This document shows, in pieces, positions 25,900-38,639 of a stretch of DNA of 64,000 bases; the first letter of the stretch is position 1, and each line of letters starts with the position of its first letter. The position numbers and the translations under genes are program-made. A model generated the notes under the pieces. It was not told the origin of the DNA and did no database searches. It saw only the letters and a list, made by a program, of their open reading frames with translations. Source of the DNA: Isoetes taiwanensis (Eukaryota; Streptophyta; Lycopodiopsida; Isoetales; Isoetaceae); the NCBI GenBank assembly GCA_021234155.1, contig JAJEKV010000072.1:1282526-1346525 (forward strand). The letters are read 5' to 3'.

Positions 25900-28370
25900 T
25901 TCAAAAATACCACTCTTGGAACTTTTTCAGAAAACTATTACACCCTGCTCTGTTCTCTTATACTAAGTTGTCTCAGCCACATGTATATTTCATCTGGCAT
26001 GTTCCATCATGCAGATTATAAACATCTAGCATCCTTGTGTGTATTTCACAAGGTTTCTACTAAATTTAATAGTGACGTGGCAAAGAAGCTAGACTTAGAC
26101 AAAACCAAGGAGCACGTACTGCAAATAATAAGCATGGCAGACTAACAACACAGTAGACTGTTACAATTTGGCAACATAAACGCAGGAAGAAAATAGATAC
26201 AGATGCACTGCAAATGGTAATCAAAGAAGCAAAGACAACCAAGGAGAAGAATAAATGGTAAAACATGAAGACAACTTAAACCATGACAGAATACTATGCT
26301 GCATCAGAGTCTAACTAATTTGGCAGGGAGCAAGTTACACTGTAAGTAAAGGCAGCAATATAAACCCTTGGCAAAATTTAGAAAACAAATGGCCACGACT
26401 TATGCATGCAAAAGGTCTAAACAAAAGATAGACTTATAAGCACAGCCAAGGTAGAAGGGCAAATAGTCAAAAGCAACCGACATACAAAGACAAAAGGACA
26501 AAGGAAAGAAGCAACCCGAGCATGTTACACCATGGCAAGAAAGGACATGACTTTAGCATGCAAGGGCTTGAACAAAAATAGACCAGCAGTTTGCAAAAGC
26601 ACAAAACCAACCAGCATAAAAAGACTACGGGACAAAGTAAGGAAGCAAGCTGAGACAAAGGCCAGAAGCTAGACTTAGACAAAACCAAGGAGCACGTACT
26701 GCAAATAATAAGCATGGCAGACTGACAACACATTAGACTGTTACAATTTGGCAGCATAAAAGCAGGAAGAAAATAGATACAGATGCACTGCAAATGGTAA
26801 ACAAAGAAGCAAAGAAAAACAACGGAAAAGAATAAGTGGTATAACATGAAGACAACTTAAAACATGACAGAATACTATGCTACAGCAGAGTCTAACTAAA
26901 TTGGCAGGGAGCAAGTTACACTGTAAGTAAAGGCAGCAATCCTTGGCAAAATTTAGAAAACAAATGGCCCATGCAAAAGGTCTAAACAATAGATAGACTT
27001 ATAAGCACAGCCAAGGTAGCTACATGACTTTAGCATGCAAGGGCTTGTAAAAATAGACCAGCAGATTGCAAAAGCACAAAAACAACCAGCATGAACAAGA
27101 CTACAGGACAAAGTAAGGAAGCAAGCTGAGACAAAGGCAAGGAGCAAGCACTGCAAATAATACGCATGGCAGAAAGGAAGCACTAAAGAGAGGAAGATGT
27201 GGAATCAACATGAGAAGAAAACACGACGACACCATGACTTGTCAAAAAGCAAGGATCAAGCACTGCAAATAATACGCATGGCAGAAAGGAAACACTAAAG
27301 AGAGGAAGATGTGAAAACAACATGAAAAGAAACCACAACCAAACCATGAAATAAACAAGGGAAGAAATTGCAGAAATAAGAAAGAGGCCTCAAATAAATG
27401 ACAATAAATGAAGTGAAAAAAATGCAACAAAGGAGGCCAGCTTCAACATGCTGAGACAGTAAAAAATGAGCAAAATTTACCAAGGGACGAAATGGCAGAA
27501 GCAAGAACTAAACTGAGCAAAGCAACATCACAAAAGACTGTTAACATTCAGCAACATGAAGGGTACAAATGCAACATGATCAAATAAATTTGCAAATAGC
27601 AACCAACAAGATCAAGCAATTATGCAAGTTGCAAAAACACAGAAAAAAATGAGATGCTCCACCTGCAAACCAATTACTCAGACAAAAGCGAATTCCCAAA
27701 AACAGTAAACAGTAAGAAGATACAACAAAGAAAGAAGCAATGCCTATTCTATGACGTCCCAAATTAGAAACAATAGCTTACCTTACAGACGACCAATGAT
27801 GGAGATAGGAAAGGATTCGAAGAGCACAATAGATCAGCGAATAGACGAGCACAATACTTGTGAAAAGTCAAGATTATAGAGGAGGCAAAAATAAACAAGA
27901 GGAAGACCCGGTTTAAAAAGTACGCGGGATCGACAAGGCAAAGAAACAAGGGCACGTTTAACAACCTTCTAAAATTGGGAACCACTATTTACAATAAACA
28001 ATAGAGTTAGAACAAGACAAAGTAGAAAACCAACCCACCAGAAAGGAATAAATACTGGCCCGCCATGGCAACACACAATGGAGAAAAGTCTAAGGAAAGG
28101 CACGAAAAAATCTCTTAAACCCCACAATGGTGGGCATTGAAAATACTATTATAGTAAAGGGAGCCATGCAAAGGGGATAGGACCTATGCCATAAAACCAC
28201 TATGGAGCAAATGAAGGTAAAAGAGACACCCTGTTTAAAGAACTACAAGCTAAAAAGAATTTTATTTAAAACCACCACCAGGGGCAAATCTAAAAAACTA
28301 GACCAAATCATGCTTCTAGCCACTAGGAGATAATGGATCGGCAAGAGTAAATAAAAGAGTATAGAGAGAG
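25900..28370 (+). repeat. Purine-rich, internally repetitive DNA left of the Helitron-like element
   Basis: The + strand is dominated by A and G, with recurring words such as GGAAGCAAGC, CAAGGAGCA and GCATGGCAGA. Hydrophobic Phe/Leu/Cys-rich open frames on the minus strand are a by-product of this composition. The stretch contains the 580 bp duplication listed separately. Similar purine-rich sequence resumes right of the element at about 38710-39250. Confidence 0.7.
26085..27141 (+). repeat. 580 bp tandem duplication
   Basis: Unit 1 is 26085-26664 and unit 2 is 26665-about 27141. Both start GAAGCTAGACTTAGAC and run in parallel to GCTGAGACAAAGGC, differing at few positions apart from a deletion of roughly 80-100 bp in unit 2. 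Partial third and fourth starts (AGCACTGCAAATAATACGCA) follow near 27146 and 27256. Confidence 0.92.
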
Positions 28371-28403
28371 AGAGCATGCGTGTGCATGAAAGAGAATGAC
28401 ATC

Positions 28404-28404
<1 letters not shown>

Positions 28405-28446
<42 letters not shown>
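28405..28446. repeat. (TG)n microsatellite
   Basis: About 21 GT units, followed after a short break by a further GTGTGTGTGTG. It stands directly in front of the element's flank in duplication copy 1. Confidence 0.95.
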
Positions 28447-28449
<3 letters not shown>

Positions 28450-28517
28450 CAGCGTGTGTGTGTGTTTTGGGGGAGAGAGCTCTTTGCCCTCTTTGCCCCC
28501 AAATCCATTTTTGAGCA

Positions 28518-31500
28518 TCTATCTATATATAATAATAAAGGCGCTTTGGTGATGGGGCCTCAGGCGCTAATCTTGCACGCTTGAATTTTTAACTTATTTT
28601 CATCCCTTGATTTTGGCTTTGGCGCTTTTTATCGATACGACGGTTTCTAGCTCTCTTCTTCCCAATAAATCTCCCGCTCCTCAATTCCTAATGCATGCCC
28701 AAAACAATGTCTTCCGCACAAACGTGGAGTCTCTATTAGCGATTCAAATAAAGATCTCCGACCGAACTGGAAATTTTCCTCGACTTACTCTTTGCTTTTC
28801 ACATTCTTCTCTCAAGGGCCCTTTCGCGACATTTTCCCCCTCTCTTCATTTGCTTCCCGGCTTGCAATTGGGTCCGTTAGGGTTTTGAGATTCCGCGAAT
28901 TACCTTTGATGTACCCATAATTCTTCCTCGAATTTCCTGGGCAACAAGCTTTTGCAACGCCTCGTCTGCTTGGTGCAAAGCATAATGCGATCCTCATCCC
29001 GAAGCATTCAAGGTTATGCAGGCCAATTTCTTTGAGGTTCATGTCTTGATGGAGTCTATATGTGGCCTTTTTTTAAAGCCAAAGCCGGGCGGCGAAACCC
29101 GATCCAAAGATTTTTATTAAGGAAATTAGCCAGAAAAGCTTCCGCATCGGGCGATTTTTCTCGATTTCCATCGATCGAGCGCGCTCAAAAGAAGAATCCG
29201 CCTCTGTAAGCCCTCAATAAATTGCTCTATACTTATGGATTTCAAAATAGTATGAGCTTTAGAGATCCATTCTCGGTTTCGTGCGATAATACCGCTAAAT
29301 GCAAATTTTGCATAGAGTCCTGCCTCCTACCAAATATGGCATTGCCGAATTATATTTTTGTTGTGATGGCTTTGCCAAGTTTTACGTACAACTTTGATTC
29401 AAACAAAGGTATAATCTTTGCCTAATGGTTATATGCAAATAGCCCGATATGCCTTTGCCAAATCGCGATACATAATGGTGTATGATACATAATGGCCTCG
29501 CAATGCTCTATTTTCCTCGACATTTGTTTCCTATATTACTTGAAAATCTATGATCGATATAAAAATGTGCTAAATTTGATGGAGTCTATATGTGGCCTTT
29601 TCTCAAGCCTATATGTGGCCTTTCTAAAGCCAAAAGCCGGGCTATGAAAACTTGATCTCGAAGATTTTGATAATGTAAATAGTTGTAAGAGCCTTTATAA
29701 TCGGGCGACATTTTTATGGATTTCCATTGCTTCAAATGCTTACAAATAGGAGTTCTCATTGGGTAAGCCCCTCGGGCCGAAATTGCTCACAATTCTGTGG
29801 ATTTCTTGAAATAAGAGGAGCTTTAGAGATCCATTTCCTCGGTTTTCATGCAGATAATAATGCAAAAATGCAAATAAGATGGAGTCGCCTTTAGATGGCT
29901 TTGCCAAGCTCCCACGCGGACAACTTTTGATCTTTTCTTTGGATCCGACAAAAGGTACAATCTTTGCCTAACGGTTATATGTAAATAGCCCTCGATATGC
30001 CTTTGCCAATGAATTTTAGGCATATAATTATAAGTAACTCCATCCTACATAAAATGAAGTCCCTTTGCTTCTAACCGACAGCATAGAGGTATAATAATAA
30101 GCTTTAGAAGACATTTTGAGTAAAATGAAACACATTTGTAATGCTCTATTTTTCCTCGACATTGTTTTTCATATTGGGTTGAAGATTAAGTTGAAAATTT
30201 GTGGTCGATATAATAATGGAGTCTTTAAATGTCGCGATGGTGGCTTTTTTCTAAAGCTAAAACCGGCCGAGAAACCTTTGATCCAGTGATTTTATGATAC
30301 AAAATAGTTAGAAGCTTTATACCAACATTTTTCTCGATTTCTCGTTGCTTTGATATGCTTTAAAGAAGATGCTTCTAAAAAAGAGTTCGTTGGTAAGTCC
30401 TTGATCAAATTGCTCGGCATTTGTGGATTTCTAAAATAGCATGATCTCCTCGCCACAATTCCATCCCGGGCTAATAGGGTACTGCCAAATTATATTAATT
30501 TCGTCTCATTCTCTCAAAAAATCTCCTCGAAAGCCCCATCCATCATATTGGCACCAAAGAAAACCATTAATAAGTGCATCAGACGTATCAAAGATTAGGA
30601 ATACATCCATTATCAACCATTTCTTTGAAGCAAAGTGGCGCAGCTTCCTCCACTTTTATATTTCCTTTTTATATTGAGCTTCATCTTGCGTATCATGTTG
30701 TTAAAGTGGTTAAGGTATCATGTCCACGTCATTTTGGTTGGGAAACCTTTCATGATTGAAGAGCCAAATGGCCTACTTACTTCTCTCGAATCGATACAAA
30801 GCTCTTTACAAGATTACTCTTTTGTTGCCATTATTGCGATGGCAAGGATTTGATGATTCACAATCATTGTTTCACTTCGAAGGAGATGGTAAGGTTTCTT
30901 GCATGCCCCGCTTTTCATTATATAATCTACCTAAGCAATAAAATTCAAGACATTAAAGATCGCGCAGAGAAAACACTATCTAAATCGAATTCTCATGGCT
31001 TCTTTTCCCTGGTCGCTTTCTCAATGGAATTGGATGAAAACTTAAATAGCAAGTCAGTATTACGATGACCCTTTTGCAACCGTATATGTAACATTAGATC
31101 CACTTGCCTCCATTGACTATCCCTCTATAACTAGGTCTTCCCATTTCTCGCCATTAAGAATCCAGAATTCTCGTGATAGCCATTTTGGTGTCTCTCGGCC
31201 GCGATAATTTTAGTCGATCCAAATAAGATCTGGGCAAGAACTGCCCTAATGATGCCAATACCCCAACAATTGACGAGGGAATAAGTTATACCGACAAAGA
31301 TTCTTAAGTTCTTTGCATAGATCGATTAAGTTTTCCCTAGACATTCTTATTCCTATGCTTAATCAGCTTTATTTATCCATTTCTCAGAAGTTTTGAATGC
31401 ACGCAAGAAGATGAAAAAGAACAATAATCTTTTCTAAACCGATCATTTTCTCTCCCATCCAAGTATACAGCTCTTTAAATACTAATTTTGTGATTATCCG

Positions 31501-32309
31501 ATGAATCCAATTGTTTCGACTACAGCTTGCTTTGGCATAAGTATCAAATTCATACCAAATTCCTCCTCAGATAAGATTCACAAATATAGTACTCCTACAT
31601 ATGTATGTGCCAGTTGGAACCATTTGACATTTACTTGATTTTCTATTCATGTAATCGAACTCCATCACATTGCCTTGTCCAGCTTTATTAAACATAATGT
31701 GGCCGATTACGGTAAATAACATAAATAGAATATCTATAATAGTATGCTGTGGTGACGTAATATCTCATCCGCGGCTGGAACTTGAAAGTAGATGACAAAT
31801 CATAATTTAATATAAGAAATGATTTTTGTTGCTAATGTGACTATATTTCGTGATAGAAAAACATATGCTGCTCCTTGCTGCCTTCTTGTCGAGCTTCATT
31901 GCCCTATCACAAACTCGTATCTACAACGACAAAGATTGGACTCGCATGGAGCATATGGCATCAATGCGAAGGATTCAATGTTGCAATATTTTTGTGGGTA
32001 AGTATGACTTTATAGGAAAAGGAAGACAAATTGCCTTCGGCTTCAAGTAATCGTGGAGCTATGTTACCACTTGCAAAATAGTGTGCATTTGAAGAGCCAT
32101 GTGCCAAGGCAATTACACCGAATGTATTGTTGTAACCCATTGTCTACTTTTGAAGATCCCTTGAAAGGTTAGAACCGCGTGGTAGGAGAGTAACAGTGAA
32201 GAAATTGAAGTAGAAGGTAAGTTTCAATGTGCCTTCTACGATGATGACAGGTGCTATTGTAATTCCAGCTTTGGTTATTACATATATCAGGTGGAAAAAG
32301 AACCTTGAC
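28518..32309 (+). mobile_element. Helitron-like element, 3'-truncated copy B
   Basis: Begins TCTATCTATATATAATAA right after CATTTTTGAGCA and corresponds throughout to 32892-36624. It lacks the last 2 kb and the CTAG end because the tandem duplication breakpoint cuts it at 32309. No Rep/helicase coding is visible. Confidence 0.75.
29049..30600 (+). repeat. Three tandem sub-repeats inside the Helitron-like element (copy B)
   Basis: Units start at about 29049, 29578 and 30208. Each runs from (G)ATGGAGTCTATATGTGGCC through AAAGCC, GATCCAAAGATTTT and a GATTTCC segment. The first two reach GCTTTAGAGATCCATT and GATAATAATGCAAA; the third is shorter. Unit length is about 530-630 bp. The same three units occur in the full element from about 33402, 33920 and 34530. 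Confidence 0.7.
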
Positions 32310-32782
32310 ACGCGGGATCGACAAGGCAAAGAAACAAGGGCACGTTTAACAACCTTCTAAAATTGGGAACCACTATTTACAATAAACAATAGAGTTAGAA
32401 CAAGACAAAGTAGAAAACCAACCCACCAGAAAGGAATAAATACTGGCCCGCCATGGCAACACACAATGGAGAAAAGTCTAAGGAAAGGCACGAAAAAATC
32501 TCTTAAACCCCACAATGGTGGGCATTGAAAATACTATTATAGTAAAGGGAGCCATGCAAAGGGGATAGGACCTATGCCATAAAACCACTATGGAGCAAAT
32601 GAAGGTAAAAGAGACACCCTGTTTAAAGGACTACAAGCTAAAAAGAATTTTATTTAAAAAACCACCAATTAGCAACGAAAAAACTAGACCAAATCATGCT
32701 TCTAGCCACTAGAGATAATGACTGCAGTAGCAATAGTAGTATAGAGAGAGAGAGCATGCGGGTGTGTATGAAAGAGAATGAC

Positions 32783-32843
<61 letters not shown>

Positions 32844-35800
32844 TGGGGGGAGAGAGTTTTGCCCTCTTTGCCTCAAATCCATTTTTGAGCATCTATATAT
32901 AATAATGCTAAGGCCAGGATACCGCTAATCTTGCACTTGAATTTTTAACTTATTTTCATCCCTTGATTTTGGCTTTGGCGGTTTTTATCGAGCACGACGC
33001 TCTAGCCTCTTCTTCCCACACAAATCCCTCGCTCCTCAATTGGAATGCATGCTCAAAACAATGCGTTCCTTCCCCCGCCTGAGCCCTATTATGCATTCAA
33101 AATGTGTGCGATTCCTCCCAATCGAACCGGCCTTCCTCAATTTCTACTCTTTGCTTTCGGCCATTCTTCTCTCGCTAAGGGCCCCTTTCAAGACATTTTC
33201 CCCTTCATTTGCTTCCCGCTTTGCAATTGGGTCTGTTAGGAGTTTTGAGATTCCGCAGAATTACCTTTTGACAGCCCATACTCCTTCGGAATTCTAAAGT
33301 AAATAAGCTTTTGCAATCGCCTGTCTGCTTGGTGCAAAGATAATGATCCTCATCCCTCAAGCATCTAAGGTTATGCGTCAATTTCTTGAGGTTCATGTCT
33401 TGATGGAGTCTATATGTGGCCTTTTTTTAAAGCTTCAAGCCGCTATACGGAAACCCTCGTCCAAAGATTTTTGATATGAAATAGCCGTAGTGCTTCTATA
33501 ATCGCATTTTTCCGATTTCCACGTCGTGATGTTAAAAAGGAGAATCATTGGTAAGCCCTCAAGTTGAAATTGCTCATACTTATGATTTCAAAAAATAGTA
33601 TGAGCTTTGCAGATCCATTTCCCCGGTTTTCAAAGCAGATAATAATGCATAGAGTCCGTCTCCTACCAAATATGGTAGTATCATTTAATTATATTTTTGG
33701 TCGTGAGATGGCTTTGCCAAGTTTTACGGCCATCCTTGATCCAAACAAAGGTATAATCTTTCGGCTCTTGTAAATGGTTATATGCAACAAATGCATATGC
33801 CTTTGCCAAATCGTGATACATAATGGTGTATGATACATAACGGCCCCAATGCTCTATTTTCCCCGAGCATTTGCTTCACATTACGCTGAAAAATCTATGA
33901 TTGGATATACAAAATGCAATTTGATGGAGTCTATATGTGCCCTTTTCTCAAGCCTATATGTGGCCTTTCTTAAAGCCAGCTATGAAAACTTGATTCAAAG
34001 ATTTTTGATAATGCAAATAGCTGGTAAGAGCTTCTTATAATCGCATTTTTATGATCACGTTTCAAATGCTTAAGCAAATAGGAGTTCGGGCTGTAAGCCC
34101 CCTCGGGTCAAATTGCTCACACTTGTGGATTTCTAAATAGTATGAGCTTTAGAGATCCATTTCCCTCGGTTTTCATGCATAATAATGCAAAATGCAGCTG
34201 TATTGAGTCTTTAGATGGCTTTGCTGTTCTTACTTGACAACTTTTTGATCTTTGATCCGGACAAAGGTACACCTTTGCCTAAATGGTTATATGCAAATAG
34301 TTCGATATGCCTTTTGCCAATGAATTTTAGGCATATAATTATAAGTAACTCCATCCGGGCCGCGATAAAATGAAGTCCCCGCCTTAACCGATTGGTATAG
34401 TGCATAGAGGTATAATAATGCTTTAGCCATTACCTTTGAGTAAAACGAAACACATTTGCAATGCTCTATTTTCCTCGAGCATTTGTTTTCATACTAAGTT
34501 GAAGATTGTTGAAAATTTGTATCGGATATAATGGAGTCTAAAATGATGGTGGCTTTTTTCTAGTAAAGCCAAAACCGAGAAACCTTGATCCAAAGATTTT
34601 ATGATACAAAATAGTTTGTAGAAGCTTCTATACCAAACATTTTTCCGATTTCTCGTTTGATATGCTTTCAAAGAAGATGCTTTCTAAAAAGAGTTCGCTG
34701 GTAAGTCCTTGACTCAAATTGCTCACATTTGTGGATTTCAAAAATAGCGATGAGTTTTAGAGGATGCACATCCCGGTTTCCTGTGCATAATAATGTGGAA
34801 ATACAAATTGCATGCTTAATAGGGTACTGCCAAATTATATTAATCAGTTTCATTTCAAAAAATCTCCGAGCCTCATCCATCATATTATACCAGCAAAACC
34901 ATTACGCGCATTGCATGCACGTAAAGATTAGGAATACATCCATTATCAACCATTTCTTGAAGCAGCGCGAAGCTTCCTCTCCACTCTATTTCCTTTTGGC
35001 GTTGAGCTTCATCTCGCGTAATATGTTGTTAAAGTGGTTATGTAATATGTCCAATGTTTATTTTGGTTGGGAACTTCTTTCTATGATCAAGAGCCAAATG
35101 GGCCTACTTACTTTCTCTCGAATCGGGATAAAGCTCTTTACAAAGATACTTTGTTGCCATTATTACATGGCAAGGATTTGATATCACAATCATTGTTTCA
35201 CTTCATGAGATGGTAAGGCTCTCTTGCATGCGCCCTCGCTTTTCATTATATAATCTACCTAAGCAATAAAATTAAGACATTTTCAAAGATCGCAGAGAAA
35301 CACTATCTAAATCGTATTCATGGCTTTTCCTTGGTCGCTTCTCAATGGAATTTGGATGGCAACTTAAATAGCAAGCCGTATTACGATGACCCTTTGCAAC
35401 CGTATATGTAACATTATTAGATCCACTTGCCTATTGACTATCCTCTATAACTAGGTCTTCCCATTTCGCCATTAAGAACTAATTCTCGCGATAGCCATTT
35501 TGGTGTCTCACAAGTAGATAATTTTAGTTGATCCAACAAGATTCCGCAAGAAACTCTTAATGATGCCAATACCGCAGTCAATTTGGATGAGGAATAAGTT
35601 ATACGACAAAGATTCTTAAGTTCTTTGCATAGATCGCATTGTTTTCCCTACATTCTTATTCCTATGCTTAATCAGCCTTTATTTATCCATTTCTCTCAGA
35701 GTTTTGAATGCGAATGCAAAGAAGATGAAAAGAACAATAATCTTTCTAAAACCTGATCATTTCTCCCATCCAAGCATAGCGTTCTTTTAAATACTAATTT

Positions 35801-36624
35801 TGTGATTATCCGATGAATCCAATTGTTGACTACAGCTTGTGTTTTGGCATAAGTATCAAATTAAGTACCAAATTCCTCCGATAGCATTCACAATATAGTA
35901 CTACATATGTATAAAATAGTGTTGGAACCATTTGACATTTTACTTGATTTCTATTCTCATGTAATTTAACTCCATCACATTGCCTTGTCCATTTTCAAAA
36001 CATAATGTGGCTGACATGGTAACAACATAAATAGAATATCTATAATAGTATGCTGTGGTGATGTGTAGACCATCCTCTGCGGCCGAGAACTCTCAAAGTA
36101 GATGACAAATCAATACAATTTAATATAAAGAAGTTTCAGATTTCTTTGTTACCGTACTTATATTTCAGATAGAAAACATATGTTGCCTTGCTCTCGGCTG
36201 CAGCCTACATTGTTCTATCACAAACTCGTGACCGCTACAACGACAAAGATTTACCGCATGGAGCATATGGCATCAATGTTAGCGATTCACTGTTGCAATA
36301 TTTCGTGGCATGACTTTATAGGAAAAGGAAGACAATCGCTTCCTTGTCATGCAATCGCGGAGCTATTACCACTTGCAAAATAGTGTGCATTTGAAGAGCC
36401 ATGTACAAGGCAATTACAAATTTAGAATGTATTGTTGTTGTAAACTCCATTGTCTACTTTTGAAGATCCCTTGAAAGGTTAAGAATCAAGTGTAGGAGAG
36501 TAACAGTTGAAGAAATTGGAAGTAGTAGTTGTAAGTTTCAATGTGCTCTCTAATGACATTATTGCGCGGCTATTGTAATTCCAGCCTTTGGTTATTACAT
36601 ATATCGTGGAAAAGAACCTTGACA
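32310..36624 (+). repeat. 4.39 kb tandem duplication, copy 2
   Basis: Second copy of the unit described at 27922. It is about 70 bp shorter, again mainly through small indels, and runs on without a break into the rest of the Helitron-like element. Confidence 0.92.
32785..32840. repeat. (TG)n microsatellite
   Basis: About 28 GT units, ending 51 bp before the 5' end of the full Helitron-like element. Confidence 0.95.
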
Positions 36625-36819
36625 AAGATTGAACTCAAGAATGTTGTGGGCAAATTTGTTGTCACCAGCTTAGAATTTGTGAATTTGCATGATAACATTG
36701 GTATGGCGTTTCTCTATGGATCTCAGCCTCTATCGTTTGACTTTATCACTGTTATGCATTTATCTCTAGACTCTTGGGAAACAACTCAAAAATCATCTAT
36801 GGAAAATGGTTTCTATTGA
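36541..36819 (+). CDS. Hypothetical open frame inside the Helitron-like element
   Basis: A 92-codon frame starting with ATG includes ELKNVVGKFVVTSLEFVNLH and MAFLYGSQPLSFDFITVMHL. It spans the end of the tandem duplication into unique element sequence. It looks more protein-like than its surroundings and could be part of a captured host gene exon, but I recognise no family and no splice sites can be assigned. Confidence 0.2.
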   Translation: MCSLMTLLRGYCNSSLWLLHISWKRTLTKIELKNVVGKFVVTSLEFVNLHDNIGMAFLYGSQPLSFDFITVMHLSLDSWETTQKSSMENGFY

Positions 36820-37388
36820 TTCACATGGCAATGGATTGTCATGATTTCCTATCTACATTGTAATATGCCATGGTATACCACCTAATAGGACTGAATTACA
36901 ACTCTTCATGGTTGACTTCCTTGGCTATGGCACATTGTTGCATATAGCATTTGTGCAGCCTAGAAATCTGAAGTTAAAACAATTGCAAGATAGTGGAAAA
37001 AGTTGTATTCTTGATCATTAAGGTCCAATATTATCAACATATAATACTAACTGGAAATTGGATCAATTTTCAACAAGAGTTTCCCAAAATCTGCTACAAT
37101 CATACCAAATGCTTATTCACAGCCAACCTTGATACAAAGGTTATTGAAGCAAAACTTCTCAACACACGAGTTCCTTTTATTTCCTCTTTGTTCCTTCTCT
37201 TATATCTATTATCCATTTGTTTTATCTCCTATATCCTATTGTGTCTCCATATGGTAACAAGTATCCATTCGTCCAAAATGAATTTGGAAAAAAAGCCCAT
37301 ACACATTGGTAAGCTCGATCAATCTCAAATTTTATATTGAAGTTTTGGCTATTTCTTTTGTAGTTGGTTACTAAGGCATGCATCAGCT

Positions 37389-37560
37389 TAAGCAAAGGGT
37401 AAAGTTAATCCAAGTCTACAAAAGGGAGATAAAACCCTTACAAAGGGTTCCAACCACAAATGGAGAATAAGTGGCCTTAACGCAAAGGGTAAATTTAATC
37501 CAAGTCTATCTACTCCAACCATAAATGGAGGTCAGTACCCTTTAAAGGGCCAAGTCCGAG
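37389..37560 (+). repeat. Two-copy 90 bp tandem duplication with hairpin
   Basis: Segments starting GCAAAGGGTAAAGTTAATCC (about 37391) and GCAAAGGGTAAATTTAATCC (about 37481) run in parallel through CAAGTCTA, CCAACCA and AAATGGAG. A perfect hairpin AACCCTT-ACA-AAGGGTT (37433-37449) lies in the first unit. Confidence 0.8.
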
Positions 37561-38639
37561 CATTACGATGGAACCAAGCTCAACTCTTGCATATTTGCAG
37601 TGCACGTAAATAATAGATAATGTAATGTCTTTGAAGCACACCCCATTTCTGCTATTTTGCTATCATGCTAATATGTTTTGGTGTGCCATTACTATCTAAT
37701 GATGTTTGCTATTCTGTTTTTAATAAATACACTATGTAAGTGTTCCTACCAAATAGATGCAACTTTTAAATTTTACATATGACAATAAACATGATTCTAA
37801 TGGATATGGCGATTGTACCTATGCCCCTATGAATAAGTCTCTAGCCACTTTCTCCAAAAACATACGCTACAAAAGCTAATGTGCAACTAACTATATTGTA
37901 TTTCTATCAGATCATATCTACAAAATGAATTATTGAGTTACTTATTCCATATATAAGATTCTTGCAACATGTCCGCAATCGATTTTATTATGAGTTACAT
38001 ATTTTCATCTAAGATTATACTTAATTCGACAATTCCCAATTCCACCATCGATAACTTCATAACCTAATATCACTTCTTAACCACGCAATCCAATAAAAAT
38101 ATCAAAACAACCCCTGGCCCTCACTTTAATCGAATAACAATAAGAATTCTAGCAAGATTCCTATAAACTTTCAAAACCTCTTCCATAACTCTTTGGAAAT
38201 AGAGGCCCAACTTATAACTCTTGCCACATAGCGCATAAAGAAAATAAATACTTCTAGATCATTACACACAGTATAACATCTCACACAATGGAGGTGCAAG
38301 ACAAATGAAGGTACAAACAAATGAAGGTACAAATGAAGGTAGAATCCCATTATCCACGGTTCGATACATCTTTTAAGGTTCAAACTTTAACGCTTATTTA
38401 CGCTCTAACACCAACAAACAATGTGGATGCCGGAGGATTCCATACAAGCAACATTCAAGGGCTTAAAAAAAGCTGTAATTCATGCATTAATTACCTTTAT
38501 ACATTATGTAAATATCAAATATTAATACTTCTAGACTTTTTGCCCCGCTTCTTTAGATGGTCTAAATTTTATGTCCAACATTTTTATTATTTTGAAATTA
38601 TACCTGAGGAAAGGCTCAAAGAACTGGCACTTTTCTAGT

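Larger units (their letters stand above)
27922..32309 (+). repeat. 4.39 kb tandem duplication, copy 1
   Basis: Starts ACGCGGGATCGACAAGGC, as does copy 2 at 32310. It includes about 0.6 kb of purine-rich flank with a TG array, then 3.8 kb of the Helitron-like element, and stops at GAACCTTGACA where copy 2 begins abruptly. The matching point in copy 2 is about 36624. Over the first roughly 350 bp the two copies are almost base-for-base identical, but past the TG array they differ by many small indels. Confidence 0.92.
32892..38638 (+). mobile_element. Helitron-like element, apparently full length, non-autonomous
   Basis: The 5,747 bp insert starts TCTATATATAATAATG and ends CACTTTTCTAG, lying between flank A (32891) and T (38639). 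The two flanks are found joined directly at 44433/44434, which marks that position as the unoccupied site. TC start, CTRR end, A|T target and no target-site duplication are the known Helitron hallmarks. The expected strong 3' hairpin is poor: only TGAG-GAAAGG-CTCA lies about 17 nt before CTAG. No RepHel protein can be read, so if it moved it used another element's enzyme. It contains three tandem sub-repeats (from about 33402), a 90 bp duplication at 37389 and unrecognised open frames such as 36541-36819. Confidence 0.7.

Noticed and set aside
26066-27985. Many hydrophobic Phe/Leu/Cys-rich minus-strand frames resembling membrane proteins
   Set aside because: The + strand is purine-rich, so its complement encodes Phe, Leu, Ser and Cys by composition. 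Frames also repeat with the 580 bp duplication.
31819-32050. Small secreted protein (MLLLAAFLSSFIALSQ leader)
   Set aside because: The frame lies inside the Helitron-like element, its counterpart in copy 2 is broken, and no downstream domain is seen.
32892-38638. TA-duplicating DNA transposon (Tc1/mariner-like or similar)
   Set aside because: The left junction reads GAGCA|TC without TA, and there are no terminal inverted repeats; the A|T, TC...CTAG pattern fits Helitron better.
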